From: DAOTUB01 sp034437455
GTDB lineage: Bacteria; Chloroflexota; Anaerolineae; B4-G1
Assembly (NCBI GenBank): GCA_034437455.1
Contig: DAOTUB010000191.1
Location: 1-33,741 of the forward strand
Direction: 5' to 3'
Length of the DNA: 33,741 nucleotides
The stretch's first letter is position 1, and every line of letters begins with the position of its first letter. Of the stretch, positions 1 through 7,496 are shown piece by piece. Below the pieces are notes generated by a model, which did not search any database, was not told the DNA's origin, and was given only the letters and a program-made list of their open reading frames with translations. A program made the position numbers and the translations under genes.

Positions 1-308
1 TTTTTGGCTAAATTGTCAAGGTGCCACATTCGAATCAGTCAAGAGCATTCCTCTCTTGGCCCAGAACCGACTCGCGCCCTAATTGGGACCGCTGAAGCGG
101 CCGCGTTTCCACTAGAATCGAACAGTGTCTTGTTTATTTTTCATCAGTGCAGCGGAATGCCTTCGGCACAGCGGATAAACGGATGGGATCACTTTTTCTC
201 TTGCCCAAGCCATATTCCCTTTCTCACCGTGTGGATATGCTCTCAGCAAAAGCATCGGGTGATAACTACAGATTATCCGCTTGCCCATCCGCTGCCCCGA
301 TAAACCAT
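1..308. other. Gene-free 3' flank of the ccm operon
   Basis: I see no convincing gene here. Short open frames exist on both strands, but none has a recognisable domain, a good ribosome-binding site or a neighbour it would fit. The segment lies just after the last gene of the leftward ccm operon. It holds scattered inverted words, for example a GCGGATAA motif near 170 and its complement near 275, and a small CCGCT/AGCGG hairpin near 92-103. None is followed by a T-tract on the minus strand, so I cannot name an operon terminator. A TTGACA hexamer on the minus strand close to position 15-20 might start a promoter whose -10 would lie outside the window. Confidence 0.5.
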
Positions 309-455
309 TTATGCGTCGCTTTCTTCCAGCCGGGATTGCAGCGCGACGATCTCCTGCTCCAGCCGTCGCTGGCGCGCCCAGATAGAGATGACCAGAAGGA
401 AGGTCAGCCCCCAAAAGACAGCATAAGCCGCTACTAGATAGATAGACACAGGCAT
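309..455 (-). CDS. ccmD: CcmD-like small haem-exporter subunit
   Basis: This is a 48-residue protein beginning MPVSIYLVAAYAVFW. A single hydrophobic helix at about residues 4-24 is followed by a basic and then coiled-coil-like charged tail (RQRRLEQEIVALQSRLEE). Size, topology and position directly after ccmC match CcmD, the single-helix protein that joins CcmABC and helps release haem-loaded CcmE from CcmC at the cytoplasmic membrane. Sequence identity in this family is too low for a motif-based call, so context carries the weight. The start is uncertain. The AGGAG ribosome site directly abuts the ATG at 455, while a GTG two codons later (447-449) sits at a normal 6-nt spacing, giving a 46-residue form. 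Confidence 0.8.
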   Translation of the reverse strand: MPVSIYLVAAYAVFWGLTFLLVISIWARQRRLEQEIVALQSRLEESDA

Positions 456-462
456 CTCCTTT

Positions 463-1161
463 TTATTTTCCAATCTTGTCTGCCCGCAGGCGCAACCGGG
501 CCAGCGCGTCGGCGGCCCGTTCCAACCGTATCCGCTGCCGTAGCAAGGTCACGTAGAGCAGCGTGAACGCCGCCAGGGAAACCATCAGCGTCTGCGTCAT
601 CCTGGATGTGGTCGACATTCCCTCGCCGCTGGTCAGAATGTCCGGGTGGATGGTGCGCCACCAGCGAATAGCGAACCAGGATAGGGGCACGGTGACGAAA
701 GCGACGATGCCATAGACGGCGGCGAAACGAGCTTTTCGCTCCGGGCTGTCGATGGCCGCCCGCAGCATCCCGTAGGCGACGTAGATGAGCAACTGCACGG
801 CAGAGATGGTCAACCGCGGCTCCCAGGTCCAGTAGGTACCCCAGGCTGGCTTGGCCCACAGAGCGCCGGTGATGACCGTCATCGCGATAAAGGTCAGGCC
901 GATCTCCACCGAGGAGAGGGCCAGGATGTCCCAGCGCCGCTCTCCCCGCGCCAGGTATCCGATCCCTGCCAGGAAGACGACAAAGAAGGCGAAAAAGCCC
1001 ACCCAGGCCGAGGCGACGTGAAAGTAAAAGATGCGCTGCACCTCCCCCATCGTCGCCTCGCGGGGCGCGTAGAAAAAGACCATCCCCAGCGCGACGAACA
1101 CGGCCACACTGCTTAACCCTATCAGCACGATCCCTAACCTATCCTGTCCAAGTTTCCTCAT
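463..1161 (-). CDS. ccmC: Cytochrome c biogenesis protein CcmC (haem handling, WWD family)
   Basis: CcmC loads haem onto the chaperone CcmE on the outer face of the cytoplasmic membrane. The 232-residue product has about six hydrophobic helices. It carries the tryptophan-rich haem-handling motif at residues 107-118 (WGTYWTWEPRLT) and two conserved periplasmic histidines, H48 in FYFHVASAW and H172 in WWRTIHPD, that would be axial haem ligands. The usual WWD aspartate is Glu here, a conservative change. The length is typical of the family. The gene starts 5 nt after the ccmB stop and ends 7 nt before ccmD, so it is in the middle of a co-transcribed block. The sister WWD protein CcmF is encoded upstream in the same operon. 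Confidence 0.96.
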   Translation of the reverse strand: MRKLGQDRLGIVLIGLSSVAVFVALGMVFFYAPREATMGEVQRIFYFHVASAWVGFFAFFVVFLAGIGYLARGERRWDILALSSVEIGLTFIAMTVITGALWAKPAWGTYWTWEPRLTISAVQLLIYVAYGMLRAAIDSPERKARFAAVYGIVAFVTVPLSWFAIRWWRTIHPDILTSGEGMSTTSRMTQTLMVSLAAFTLLYVTLLRQRIRLERAADALARLRLRADKIGK

Positions 1162-1166
1162 TTCCT

Positions 1167-1838
1167 CTACTCCTCTACAACGTAACCAAAGGTGAGCATA
1201 GAAACGGCCACAATGATCAAATCATAGACGACCAGCAGGCGGACCCAACCGCCTACCTCTGCCCAGGTCGCGCCATCCACCAGCCCGCCGGTGGCCTGGA
1301 CGGCGGCGATGAGGGCCGGGATCGCCAGCGGCAGGAGCAGGACGGGCAGCATCACCTCGCGCGCCCGCGTGTTGACGGCGACGGCCGCCAGCAAGGTTCC
1401 GACGGCGGCGTAGCCTATTGTCCCCAGCGCGACCACGATCAAAACTCCAGATTGTAAAAGCGGCGCATCGAACAGGGCGGAAAAAAGCGGCAAAAGCACG
1501 ATCTCGACGACGGCCATGAAAAGCAAGTTCCCTATCGCCTTGCCAAAAAAAATGGCGCTCCGATCTAAAGGGGCCAGGAGCAGCCCATCTATGCAGCCGG
1601 TCTGCTGCTCTCGCGCCAGCGAGCGGCTCAGCCCCAGCGTCCCGGCAAAAGCCACGGTCGCCCAGAGCACGCCCGGCGCCGCCGCCCGTGCCATCGCCCC
1701 TCGCAGGTCGAGGGCGAAGCTGAAGATGAACAGCGCCAGAACCGAAAAGACGAGCATCGCGCTGATCATCTCCCGCGTGTGCAGTTCGGCAGCGACGTCC
1801 TTGGCGACGATGGCCCGGACTTGGCGGAGAAATCTCAT
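1167..1838 (-). CDS. ccmB: Haem exporter permease CcmB
   Basis: CcmB is the membrane subunit of the CcmAB ABC complex, which uses ATP to free holo-CcmE from CcmC. The 223-residue product starts with the family's amphipathic N-terminus (FLRQVRAIVAKDVAAELHTRE). It keeps the loop RSLAREQQTGCIDGLLLAP, close to the CcmB consensus for the segment that contacts CcmA, and has about six hydrophobic helices. The start is supported by a GAGG ribosome site. It lies 9 nt after the ccmA stop and ends with TAG 5 nt before ccmC. Nothing suggests damage. Confidence 0.95.
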   Translation of the reverse strand: MRFLRQVRAIVAKDVAAELHTREMISAMLVFSVLALFIFSFALDLRGAMARAAAPGVLWATVAFAGTLGLSRSLAREQQTGCIDGLLLAPLDRSAIFFGKAIGNLLFMAVVEIVLLPLFSALFDAPLLQSGVLIVVALGTIGYAAVGTLLAAVAVNTRAREVMLPVLLLPLAIPALIAAVQATGGLVDGATWAEVGGWVRLLVVYDLIIVAVSMLTFGYVVEE

Positions 1839-1847
1839 CGTTGCCTC

Positions 1848-2543
1848 TTACGATGTCAACTGCTGATAGATTTTTGGGAAGGTGACAGCGTCCACATCCG
1901 CTCGCGGAGCATCGTACACGATTCGGCCCTGGGCCAGCACGACGATGCGTCCGCCCACCTCCAACCCGCGCTCCAGATTGTGAGTTGTCAGCAAGACGGT
2001 GCAGCCTGCTCCAGCCAGTTTAGCCAGGAGGTCGGTCAGCACTTGAGCCGCGTTGGGATCCAGGCCGGTGTAAGGTTCATCCAGAAAAAGCACCTGGGGG
2101 CGATGGAGCACGGCCCGGGCTACTGCCAGTCGTTGTTGCATGCCTCGGGAAAAGGTGCGAACCAGGTCGTGCCTCCGCGCTGTCAACCCTACCTGTTCCA
2201 GTAGATCTGTGATGCGGGCCGATCCATCATCCAGGTCATACATCTGGGCGTAGAAGCGAAGGTTCTGTTCGGCGGTCAGGTCGTCGTAGAGGAGGGTGCG
2301 GTGAGAAAGGAAACCAATAGTACGACGAGCTGCCTCTCCAGCTTTGATCGGGTCCAGCCCGTTGATGAGCACAGAGCCTTCGGTGGGGCGGGTCAGTGTA
2401 GCCAGAATGCGCAGAAGCGTGGTCTTGCCCGCGCCGTTGGGTCCGACCAGTGTCACGAACTCACCCGCCTCTATGGATAGATTCACGTTCGCCAGGGCCG
2501 TTCGCGGACCAAAGGATTTCACCAGATCGTTGGCCTGAATCAT
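1848..2543 (-). CDS. ccmA: Haem exporter ATP-binding protein CcmA
   Basis: CcmA is the cytoplasmic ATPase partner of CcmB. The 231-residue protein shows a complete ABC nucleotide-binding domain: Walker A GPNGAGKTT near residue 35, a signature in the CcmA-like form TFSRGMQQRLAVARA near 130, Walker B QVLFLDEPYTGLD, and a switch histidine in LLTTHN. The arginine in SRGMQQR, replacing the common SGGQ form, is typical of haem-exporter and related ABC-2 ATPases. The ATG overlaps the stop of the preceding 390-residue gene (ATGA), which implies translational coupling to that uncharacterised neighbour. Confidence 0.95.
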   Translation of the reverse strand: MIQANDLVKSFGPRTALANVNLSIEAGEFVTLVGPNGAGKTTLLRILATLTRPTEGSVLINGLDPIKAGEAARRTIGFLSHRTLLYDDLTAEQNLRFYAQMYDLDDGSARITDLLEQVGLTARRHDLVRTFSRGMQQRLAVARAVLHRPQVLFLDEPYTGLDPNAAQVLTDLLAKLAGAGCTVLLTTHNLERGLEVGGRIVVLAQGRIVYDAPRADVDAVTFPKIYQQLTS

Positions 2544-3712
2544 TGACGCTGTTCTGTGAGGCGAGAGCGGATCTGTCGCTTGAGTGTGTCGCGCTTCTTG
2601 GGATATGTTTTCTTGGCCACTCGCCCTAACTCAAATTCGGTGTCCAGCGCGGCGATCTTTGCCACCAACGGACGCGCCCGCGCTGGGAGCGGGCCGGCTC
2701 CCGGAGATCGCCACATCCAATAGATCGCCGCCACCGCCGCTGCCAGCGCTACCAGACCAATGGCTATCTCCTGCGCCGGATTGCGGGTCGGAGCCATCCC
2801 TGTCGGAACTGACGGCATCGTCTGTGGTCTGTCGACCAGGGTGAAAGCCAGCAGTTCTCCTGCTGCCAATGGCCCGGCGGTATAGGAGAGAGCTGGGCCC
2901 ATCTGGGTATCTATGATGTCCTCCGAGGTCAGGCTCGCCCCTTCCAGCGCCATCTCTTTGTCAGAGAGCACCAGCACGACGGAGGTCACCGGCGTGTCGA
3001 AGGTGCGCTCCACGCGAAATCCCTCCTGGTAAGGAATGTCGTAGCTAAAAAGCGTCTCGACAGTTGCCGTGCCGGGTAGGATCGGCTCGGTATCGGCAAA
3101 GCCCTCCTCCAGTTCCAGGTAGCGTTCCCCCAGACCAGGACCTTCAAAGTTCAGGCCTTCAGCCCCGTCGGGTATGGTGAAGGTCAACGTGGACCGTTGG
3201 CCTGCATCATCCTCTGTGCCCACGTAGGTCTGGTCGCCTGTGTTGCTGACCAGGTAATATTCCCCCACCTGGAGGCGCTCTCCTTCCCTCGTCATGAAAA
3301 CGTGCAGTTGAGTGACGAGGACAGCAGAAGGGTCTTCCGTGCTCTCGTAGATGGTCACCGGAAAGTCCAGTCCTGTCTGGCCTGGCTCAAGGGTGACAAA
3401 TTCAGAGACATAGGTCACGTCCTGGTAGACGACACGCGCCGCGAAGGTCGCCCCTTCTTCTGGCGTGATATCGTCAAAGCGGAAGGAACCGTCGGCGGTG
3501 ATCGTGGTGGTGTAGGTTTCCGTCTCTTCCATCCCAGAGAAGATGTGGAGCGCGACGGGTAGGTCTGTGGGGATGGCGCTATCGGGAGTTCCATTGATGA
3601 CCTGTCCCTCTACGATGAACTCGCCTGTTTGTGGGGCAGGCATCCATCCTATAGTCAGAAGAGCCAGAAGGAGTATGATGCGCGACCCGAAGGGGTGATG
3701 CGTGATGCTCAT
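2540..3712 (-). CDS. Uncharacterised ccm-operon protein: exported beta-type domain with C-terminal membrane anchor
   Basis: I do not recognise a named family. The 390-residue product has an N-terminal signal-like helix (residues 11-24), then a long acidic beta-rich exported region. The first part (about 30-130, GEFIVEGQVINGTPDSAIP) resembles a carboxypeptidase-regulatory or Ig-like fold, with phrases such as DGSFRFDDI. A second globular region follows (about 135-300). One transmembrane helix (about 320-340, IAIGLVALAAAVAAIYWMW) precedes a basic cytoplasmic tail of about 50 residues (KIAALDTEFELGRV, KKTYPKKRDTLKRQIRSRL). It overlaps the genes on both sides by 4 nt (ATGA), so it is translated with zinc-ribbon, ccmF and ccmA partners. 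An outward-facing domain tethered beside the haem-delivery complex suggests a role in presenting apocytochrome or haem, but that is inference. Confidence 0.85.
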   Translation of the reverse strand: MSITHHPFGSRIILLLALLTIGWMPAPQTGEFIVEGQVINGTPDSAIPTDLPVALHIFSGMEETETYTTTITADGSFRFDDITPEEGATFAARVVYQDVTYVSEFVTLEPGQTGLDFPVTIYESTEDPSAVLVTQLHVFMTREGERLQVGEYYLVSNTGDQTYVGTEDDAGQRSTLTFTIPDGAEGLNFEGPGLGERYLELEEGFADTEPILPGTATVETLFSYDIPYQEGFRVERTFDTPVTSVVLVLSDKEMALEGASLTSEDIIDTQMGPALSYTAGPLAAGELLAFTLVDRPQTMPSVPTGMAPTRNPAQEIAIGLVALAAAVAAIYWMWRSPGAGPLPARARPLVAKIAALDTEFELGRVAKKTYPKKRDTLKRQIRSRLTEQRQ

Positions 3713-4023
3713 TTCAAGCCCTCCCGCAATGGCGCCCCGCAGCCAGCACAGAAGCGGTCATCCGGGCCAACGCGACGACCACATTGAGAACAATAATTTA
3801 CCTTCTCCTCCGCCTCCTCACTTCCCGCAGTGGCGGTGGCCCCTACGGGATGTTGCCTCTGCTCCTCCACCCCTCTGTTCCCTTGCCCCTCCGCACGCAC
3901 CTCAGCTACCCAAGCCTCGATGGCCCGCTCCAGGTCTACCGTCGCCGTGCGGAATGGGCGCGCCAGGTAAGCCCCGACGACCAGGGCGAAGGCGATCCCT
4001 ACAAATATAGCACCAACGCTCAC
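3709..4023 (-). CDS. CcmI-like membrane-anchored zinc-ribbon protein
   Basis: This 104-residue protein begins with one transmembrane helix (residues 2-20, ending in YLARPFR). A short acidic helical stretch follows, then a low-complexity linker rich in Glu and Ala. It ends in a zinc ribbon with two CxxC knuckles (YCSQCGRR and FCAGCGAPL, about residues 77-97). The helix-plus-short-coil N-terminus resembles the start of CcmI/CycH, the apocytochrome-holding subunit, but the TPR part is absent. The start is GTG at 4021-4023 overlapping the ccmF-fusion stop (GTGA), and its own stop overlaps the next ATG, so coupling is strong on both sides. The four cysteines face the cytoplasm if the helix is a simple N-out anchor. 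The function is unknown. Confidence 0.85.
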   Translation of the reverse strand: MSVGAIFVGIAFALVVGAYLARPFRTATVDLERAIEAWVAEVRAEGQGNRGVEEQRQHPVGATATAGSEEAEEKVNYCSQCGRRVGPDDRFCAGCGAPLREGLK

Positions 4024-6533
4024 TTTGCCTCCAAAAGGGTATCCAATTCTTCTCTCAACGCCTCCGCGCTCACCGGGCCGACGTGGGCATAAGCCAACCG
4101 GCCCTGGGAATCTATGATAAAGGTCTCTGGCACGCCGGTGATGCCGTAGGCTGCGGCGATTCGTTCCTCCGGGTCCATTCCCTGTGGGTAGGTGACTCCC
4201 AGACGGGAGGTCATTTCTTGAATCTCGACCTTTTCCTCCTGGACGGCGATGCCGATGAGGGTGACTCCCTGATTTTGGTATTCGTCCCAGATCGCCTGAA
4301 GATCGGGGAGTTCGTCCTCACAGGGCGCGCACCAGGTGGCCCAAAAGTTAAGCACGGCTATCTGTCCATCCAGGTCAGATAAGGCCAACGTAGAACCGTC
4401 AAGCAGGTTAAGGGTGAAATTCGGAGCTGACTGACCGAGAAGGAGCCGGCCTGCGGATTGAGTCGCCGTCCCGTGACCTGGCCCCCACATCGCCACACCG
4501 GCGGCGATCAGTACAAGTAGCCCCACCACCAGACCGACAGTGGTCCCTACCGCTCGTCGCCGGGCCTCGGGCGCGGGCAACCGCGCCGTTCGCGCCGTTC
4601 GCGCCGCAGGCCACAACGCCACCGCTCCACCCGCCAAAAAGATCAGACCGCCTAGCCAGAGGAAACTGGCCAGCGAATTGACAAAGATCTTGAAGGTCGC
4701 TGTCGTTCCGCCCATGTCCCATCCGGCCAGAACCAGATAGAGATCCTCCTTCAGCGTCGCCCGCAGCGAGGGCACAGAGACCGTCTGCTCAAAGTTCACG
4801 TATTGGTTCATCTGGGGCTGGAGAGTCGCCAGAGGGGTCTCGTCGCGGTAGACCGCGACGGAGGCCCAGGTGGACAGATGGTCGTCAGCGGGCTTCTGGC
4901 GCAGTTCCTCATAGACCAGGGTATAGTCTCCCACCGTAACCGGCTCGCCGGGGGAGAGCACTTTTTCCGCCTCGAGGGGATACATGCGGGTGCCGACGAC
5001 GCCCAAGGCGATCAGGATCACGCCGGTGTGAACCAGGTAGCCGCCATATCTTCGGCGGTTGCGTCCAAAGAGATGCCACAGCGCCTGCAAGAGATTTTCC
5101 CCTCTCCGGCGGCTTCGGGCGAGGGTATCCCGTCCGTATTCTGCCAGCGTCGTCGCCCCGGCCAGGCCGATGACGGCAAAGCCGAGCAGCGAGATGGGCT
5201 GGGTGAAGCCCGCAATAGCGGCGACGATCGGCGCCAGCACTCCGCCCAGGAGAAGGGGCAGTCCACGCCTTCGTAGCCTCCGCAAACTGTCGGCGGCACG
5301 GCCCAGGAGCGGACAGAAGCCCATCACCAGCACCAGCGCGCCAAACTGCGGCCCCGTCACCCGGTCGAACCACCTCGGGCCAGCCTCGAACCGTTGATCG
5401 GTGAGGGCCTCTGTGAGCGTGGGCAGCACGCTGCCGATGAGTACCGAGGCAGTAAGGGTGAGAAAGAGAATCAGGGTCAAGAAGAACATACCGTCTCGGG
5501 AGAGTAACCTTCCCACAGGGCGCGGATCGGCCAGGATAGAGCGCCGATTCACCATCAGGGCCAGCGAGCCGATCAGCGTCAGGCCGATGGCGGCCAGAAA
5601 ATAAGGTCCCAGGTTGGAGCGGGCAAAGGCGTGGACGGACTGGATCAGCCCACTGCGAGTGGTGAACGTGCCGAAAAGGACCAGGACAAAGGAGAACACA
5701 GCCAGGAACAAATTCCACCAACGGAACCCACCGCGCTGCTCTTGCATCACCGTGCTGTGGAGCAGGGCCGTAGCGGTGAACCAGGGCAGCAGCCCGGCGT
5801 TCTCCACCGGATCCCAGCCCCAGTATCCGCCCCAGCCCAACACGTCGTAGGCCCAGCGCATTCCCAACAGGATGCCCAGTCCCAGGAAGAGCCAGGCCGC
5901 CAGCGTCCAGCGGCGGACAGCGGGCGGCCAGCCCTTAACCCGGCGGGTGATCAGCGCGGCCAGGGCGAAGGCGAAGGGGACCGCCAGACCCACGTAGCCC
6001 AGGTAGAGGATGGGGGGGTGGAAGATCATACCAGGGTGGCGCAGCAAAGGATTCAACCCTTGCCCATCAAGCGGCGCTGTCGGCAATTGGGTAAAGGGGC
6101 TGGAGAGAAACAGGGTCACTGCGGTGAAAAAGGCCGTGATGAGGCTGAGAAAGACCGTCGCCCAGGGAACCAGTGGGCGGGATCGCTCCGAGGGACGAGC
6201 CACCACCAGGGCGGCGAAAAGCGCCTGGAGAAAGGACCACAAGAGCAGTGAGCCTTCCTGGCCGCCCCAGACCGCCGAAATTTTCAGGTAGAGTGGGAGC
6301 GTGGTGCTCGAGTGTTGAGCGACATAACGGATCTGAAATTGATCGTTCAAAAAGGCGGCCAGGAGCGCCAATAGAGCCAGCCCAAGCAATCCAGCCGCGG
6401 CGTAGACTCCGTTGCGCGCGCTTTGCTCCCAGCGGGAGTCATTCTGGTTGATGGACCAAAAGGCGGCAAAAGCCGTGTACAGAGTCACAATCAATGCCAG
6501 TCCAGTGAGAATGGAGCCTAGTTCTGATAGCAT
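4020..6533 (-). CDS. ccmF: Fused CcmF haem lyase and CcmG/ResA-type thioredoxin
   Basis: One 837-residue protein joins two normally separate steps. Residues 1 to about 640 are CcmF, the integral membrane haem lyase subunit. It has many hydrophobic helices and the WWD motif GWGGYWGWDPVENAGLLPWF, with conserved histidines such as LLHSTVM. After a transmembrane helix (VVGLVVGLLVLIAAGVAMW), residues 700-837 form a TlpA/ResA/CcmG thioredoxin domain. Its active site is WCAPC (C735 and C738), with a cis-proline loop GVPETF near 802; this domain would reduce the CxxCH thiols of apocytochrome. I chose the ATG at 6533, which has AGAAGGAAG upstream, over an in-frame start at 6641 that would overlap ccmE. 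The C-terminus overlaps the zinc-ribbon gene. Confidence 0.95.
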   Translation of the reverse strand: MLSELGSILTGLALIVTLYTAFAAFWSINQNDSRWEQSARNGVYAAAGLLGLALLALLAAFLNDQFQIRYVAQHSSTTLPLYLKISAVWGGQEGSLLLWSFLQALFAALVVARPSERSRPLVPWATVFLSLITAFFTAVTLFLSSPFTQLPTAPLDGQGLNPLLRHPGMIFHPPILYLGYVGLAVPFAFALAALITRRVKGWPPAVRRWTLAAWLFLGLGILLGMRWAYDVLGWGGYWGWDPVENAGLLPWFTATALLHSTVMQEQRGGFRWWNLFLAVFSFVLVLFGTFTTRSGLIQSVHAFARSNLGPYFLAAIGLTLIGSLALMVNRRSILADPRPVGRLLSRDGMFFLTLILFLTLTASVLIGSVLPTLTEALTDQRFEAGPRWFDRVTGPQFGALVLVMGFCPLLGRAADSLRRLRRRGLPLLLGGVLAPIVAAIAGFTQPISLLGFAVIGLAGATTLAEYGRDTLARSRRRGENLLQALWHLFGRNRRRYGGYLVHTGVILIALGVVGTRMYPLEAEKVLSPGEPVTVGDYTLVYEELRQKPADDHLSTWASVAVYRDETPLATLQPQMNQYVNFEQTVSVPSLRATLKEDLYLVLAGWDMGGTTATFKIFVNSLASFLWLGGLIFLAGGAVALWPAARTARTARLPAPEARRRAVGTTVGLVVGLLVLIAAGVAMWGPGHGTATQSAGRLLLGQSAPNFTLNLLDGSTLALSDLDGQIAVLNFWATWCAPCEDELPDLQAIWDEYQNQGVTLIGIAVQEEKVEIQEMTSRLGVTYPQGMDPEERIAAAYGITGVPETFIIDSQGRLAYAHVGPVSAEALREELDTLLEAK

Positions 6534-6592
6534 CAACACTTCCTTCTGGTCTGGCAGGTGAGTGGGTTGGTTAGCTGGTTCTGCATCACCAA

Positions 6593-7075
6593 TTATCCTT
6601 CTGTCTGCTCGGGGAGGTCCTCCTCGTAGCGGGTGGGACATTTGAGGAGCACCTCGTCAGCGTAAAAGCGCCCGTCGTCTCCCAACTGCCCGCGCATAAT
6701 GGCCTGCGCCTCGTTCTGCAAGAGATCCGGTTTTACGTCGTCGTACACCACCTCCAGGCGAGGGGCTGTGGGATCGTTCACGGCGGTGTGGAGGACCTTC
6801 GCCAGTCCTCCGGCCCGTTCCACCTCTTGGGGATCGCCCGGCACCTGGACGACGGTAAAAATTACACGCGGGACAGAGGAATCATAGATGATGGAATCTC
6901 CTAGAACTGCTCCAGAGACAGTAATATTACGACCCACCACATCGTTCTCGGCCGTCTGCAACTCTTCGACGGTGAGAAAGTAGTGCGCGGTGCTGCCCGT
7001 GCTGCTCACGATGAGATAGATCACGGCAGCCACGATCAGCAATCCTGCCGCGATGAACTTTGTATTACCTGCCAT
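6593..7075 (-). CDS. ccmE: Haem chaperone CcmE, Cys-type (CxxxY) variant
   Basis: CcmE binds haem covalently outside the membrane and hands it to CcmF. The 160-residue protein has an N-terminal anchor (residues 7-24) and an OB-fold beta barrel (about 32-140, FLTVEELQ ... VSGAVLGDS ... RGQLGDDGRFYADEVLLK). In classical CcmE the haem attaches to a His in HxxxY. Here the site reads C146-P-T-R-Y150, the cysteine form known from archaea and Desulfovibrio-type bacteria whose Ccm systems lack CcmH. The start at 7075 has a good AAGGAG site 5-8 nt upstream. A longer frame to 7207 runs through the promoter and was not used. This is the first gene of the ccm operon. Confidence 0.95.
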   Translation of the reverse strand: MAGNTKFIAAGLLIVAAVIYLIVSSTGSTAHYFLTVEELQTAENDVVGRNITVSGAVLGDSIIYDSSVPRVIFTVVQVPGDPQEVERAGGLAKVLHTAVNDPTAPRLEVVYDDVKPDLLQNEAQAIMRGQLGDDGRFYADEVLLKCPTRYEEDLPEQTEG

Positions 7076-7145
7076 ATTCCTACTCCTTGACGTATCCCAA
7101 CAGGATTGAGAAACTATCCGTTCCTTGTCAGGTAGCATGCTCCAG

Positions 7146-7174
7146 ACTATACCACGAATAAGGAACACTGTCAA
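7146..7174 (-). promoter_or_regulatory. Promoter of the ccm operon
   Basis: On the minus strand a perfect -35 hexamer TTGACA (7169-7174) is followed after 17 bp by TATAGT (7146-7151), five of six to consensus. Transcription would begin near 7139 and leave a leader of about 64 nt before the ccmE start. Confidence 0.8.
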
Positions 7175-7201
7175 TAACGTCGGTTTTAACCCACATATAT
7201 C

Positions 7202-7230
7202 TTGCAAAATGACAGTTTTTCAGGTATAAT
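7202..7230 (+). promoter_or_regulatory. Promoter of the decahaem cytochrome gene
   Basis: TTGCAA (7202-7207), a 17-bp spacer and a perfect TATAAT (7225-7230) form a promoter reading rightwards, back to back with the ccm promoter. The start would be near 7237, giving a long untranslated leader of about 260 nt that contains the inverted operator-like words. Confidence 0.65.
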
Positions 7231-7242
7231 GTGGGTGATAAA

Positions 7243-7357
7243 CCCCATATACTTTGGTTTGGACTTTGGACAAAGTCCACATTTGGTGGTTTTAAGGCCA
7301 TTTCGCGGCATGAAAACACCATATATGGGGGTATTTGCTGTTTTGTCCAAAGTCCAA
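7243..7357. promoter_or_regulatory. Paired inverted operator-like sites in the ccm/cytochrome intergenic region
   Basis: The 421-bp gap 7076-7496 has no gene but much symmetry. The 16-mer TTGGACTTTGGACAAA (7259-7274) recurs exactly inverted at 7342-7357. The first copy is also part of an 18-bp palindrome GGACTTTG-GA-CAAAGTCC (7261-7278) and contains a tandem TTTGGAC repeat. A second word, CCCCATATA (7243-7251), recurs inverted at 7322-7330, and a related CCCACATATA lies at 7189-7198 next to the -35. The order is A-B then A'-B', which is not a simple nested hairpin and fits paired protein-binding sites better. The two-component regulator encoded downstream is an obvious candidate binder; that is inference. 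Confidence 0.55.
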
Positions 7358-7496
7358 TTTGGTAAAATATATCCATTACACAATCGTCGTGTGGCCAAAA
7401 GGAGGCATCTATTGAAAGTACAAATCCACAGGAACCTGCATTCGGATTGTGTGTAGAGCAACAGGCTAAAAGTTGTACAAGTAAAAAGGAGACTGT

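Noticed and set aside
7202..7456. 84-codon plus-strand frame in the divergent promoter region
   Set aside because: It overlaps the promoter and operator repeats, lacks a ribosome site and any domain; its start would precede the transcription start.
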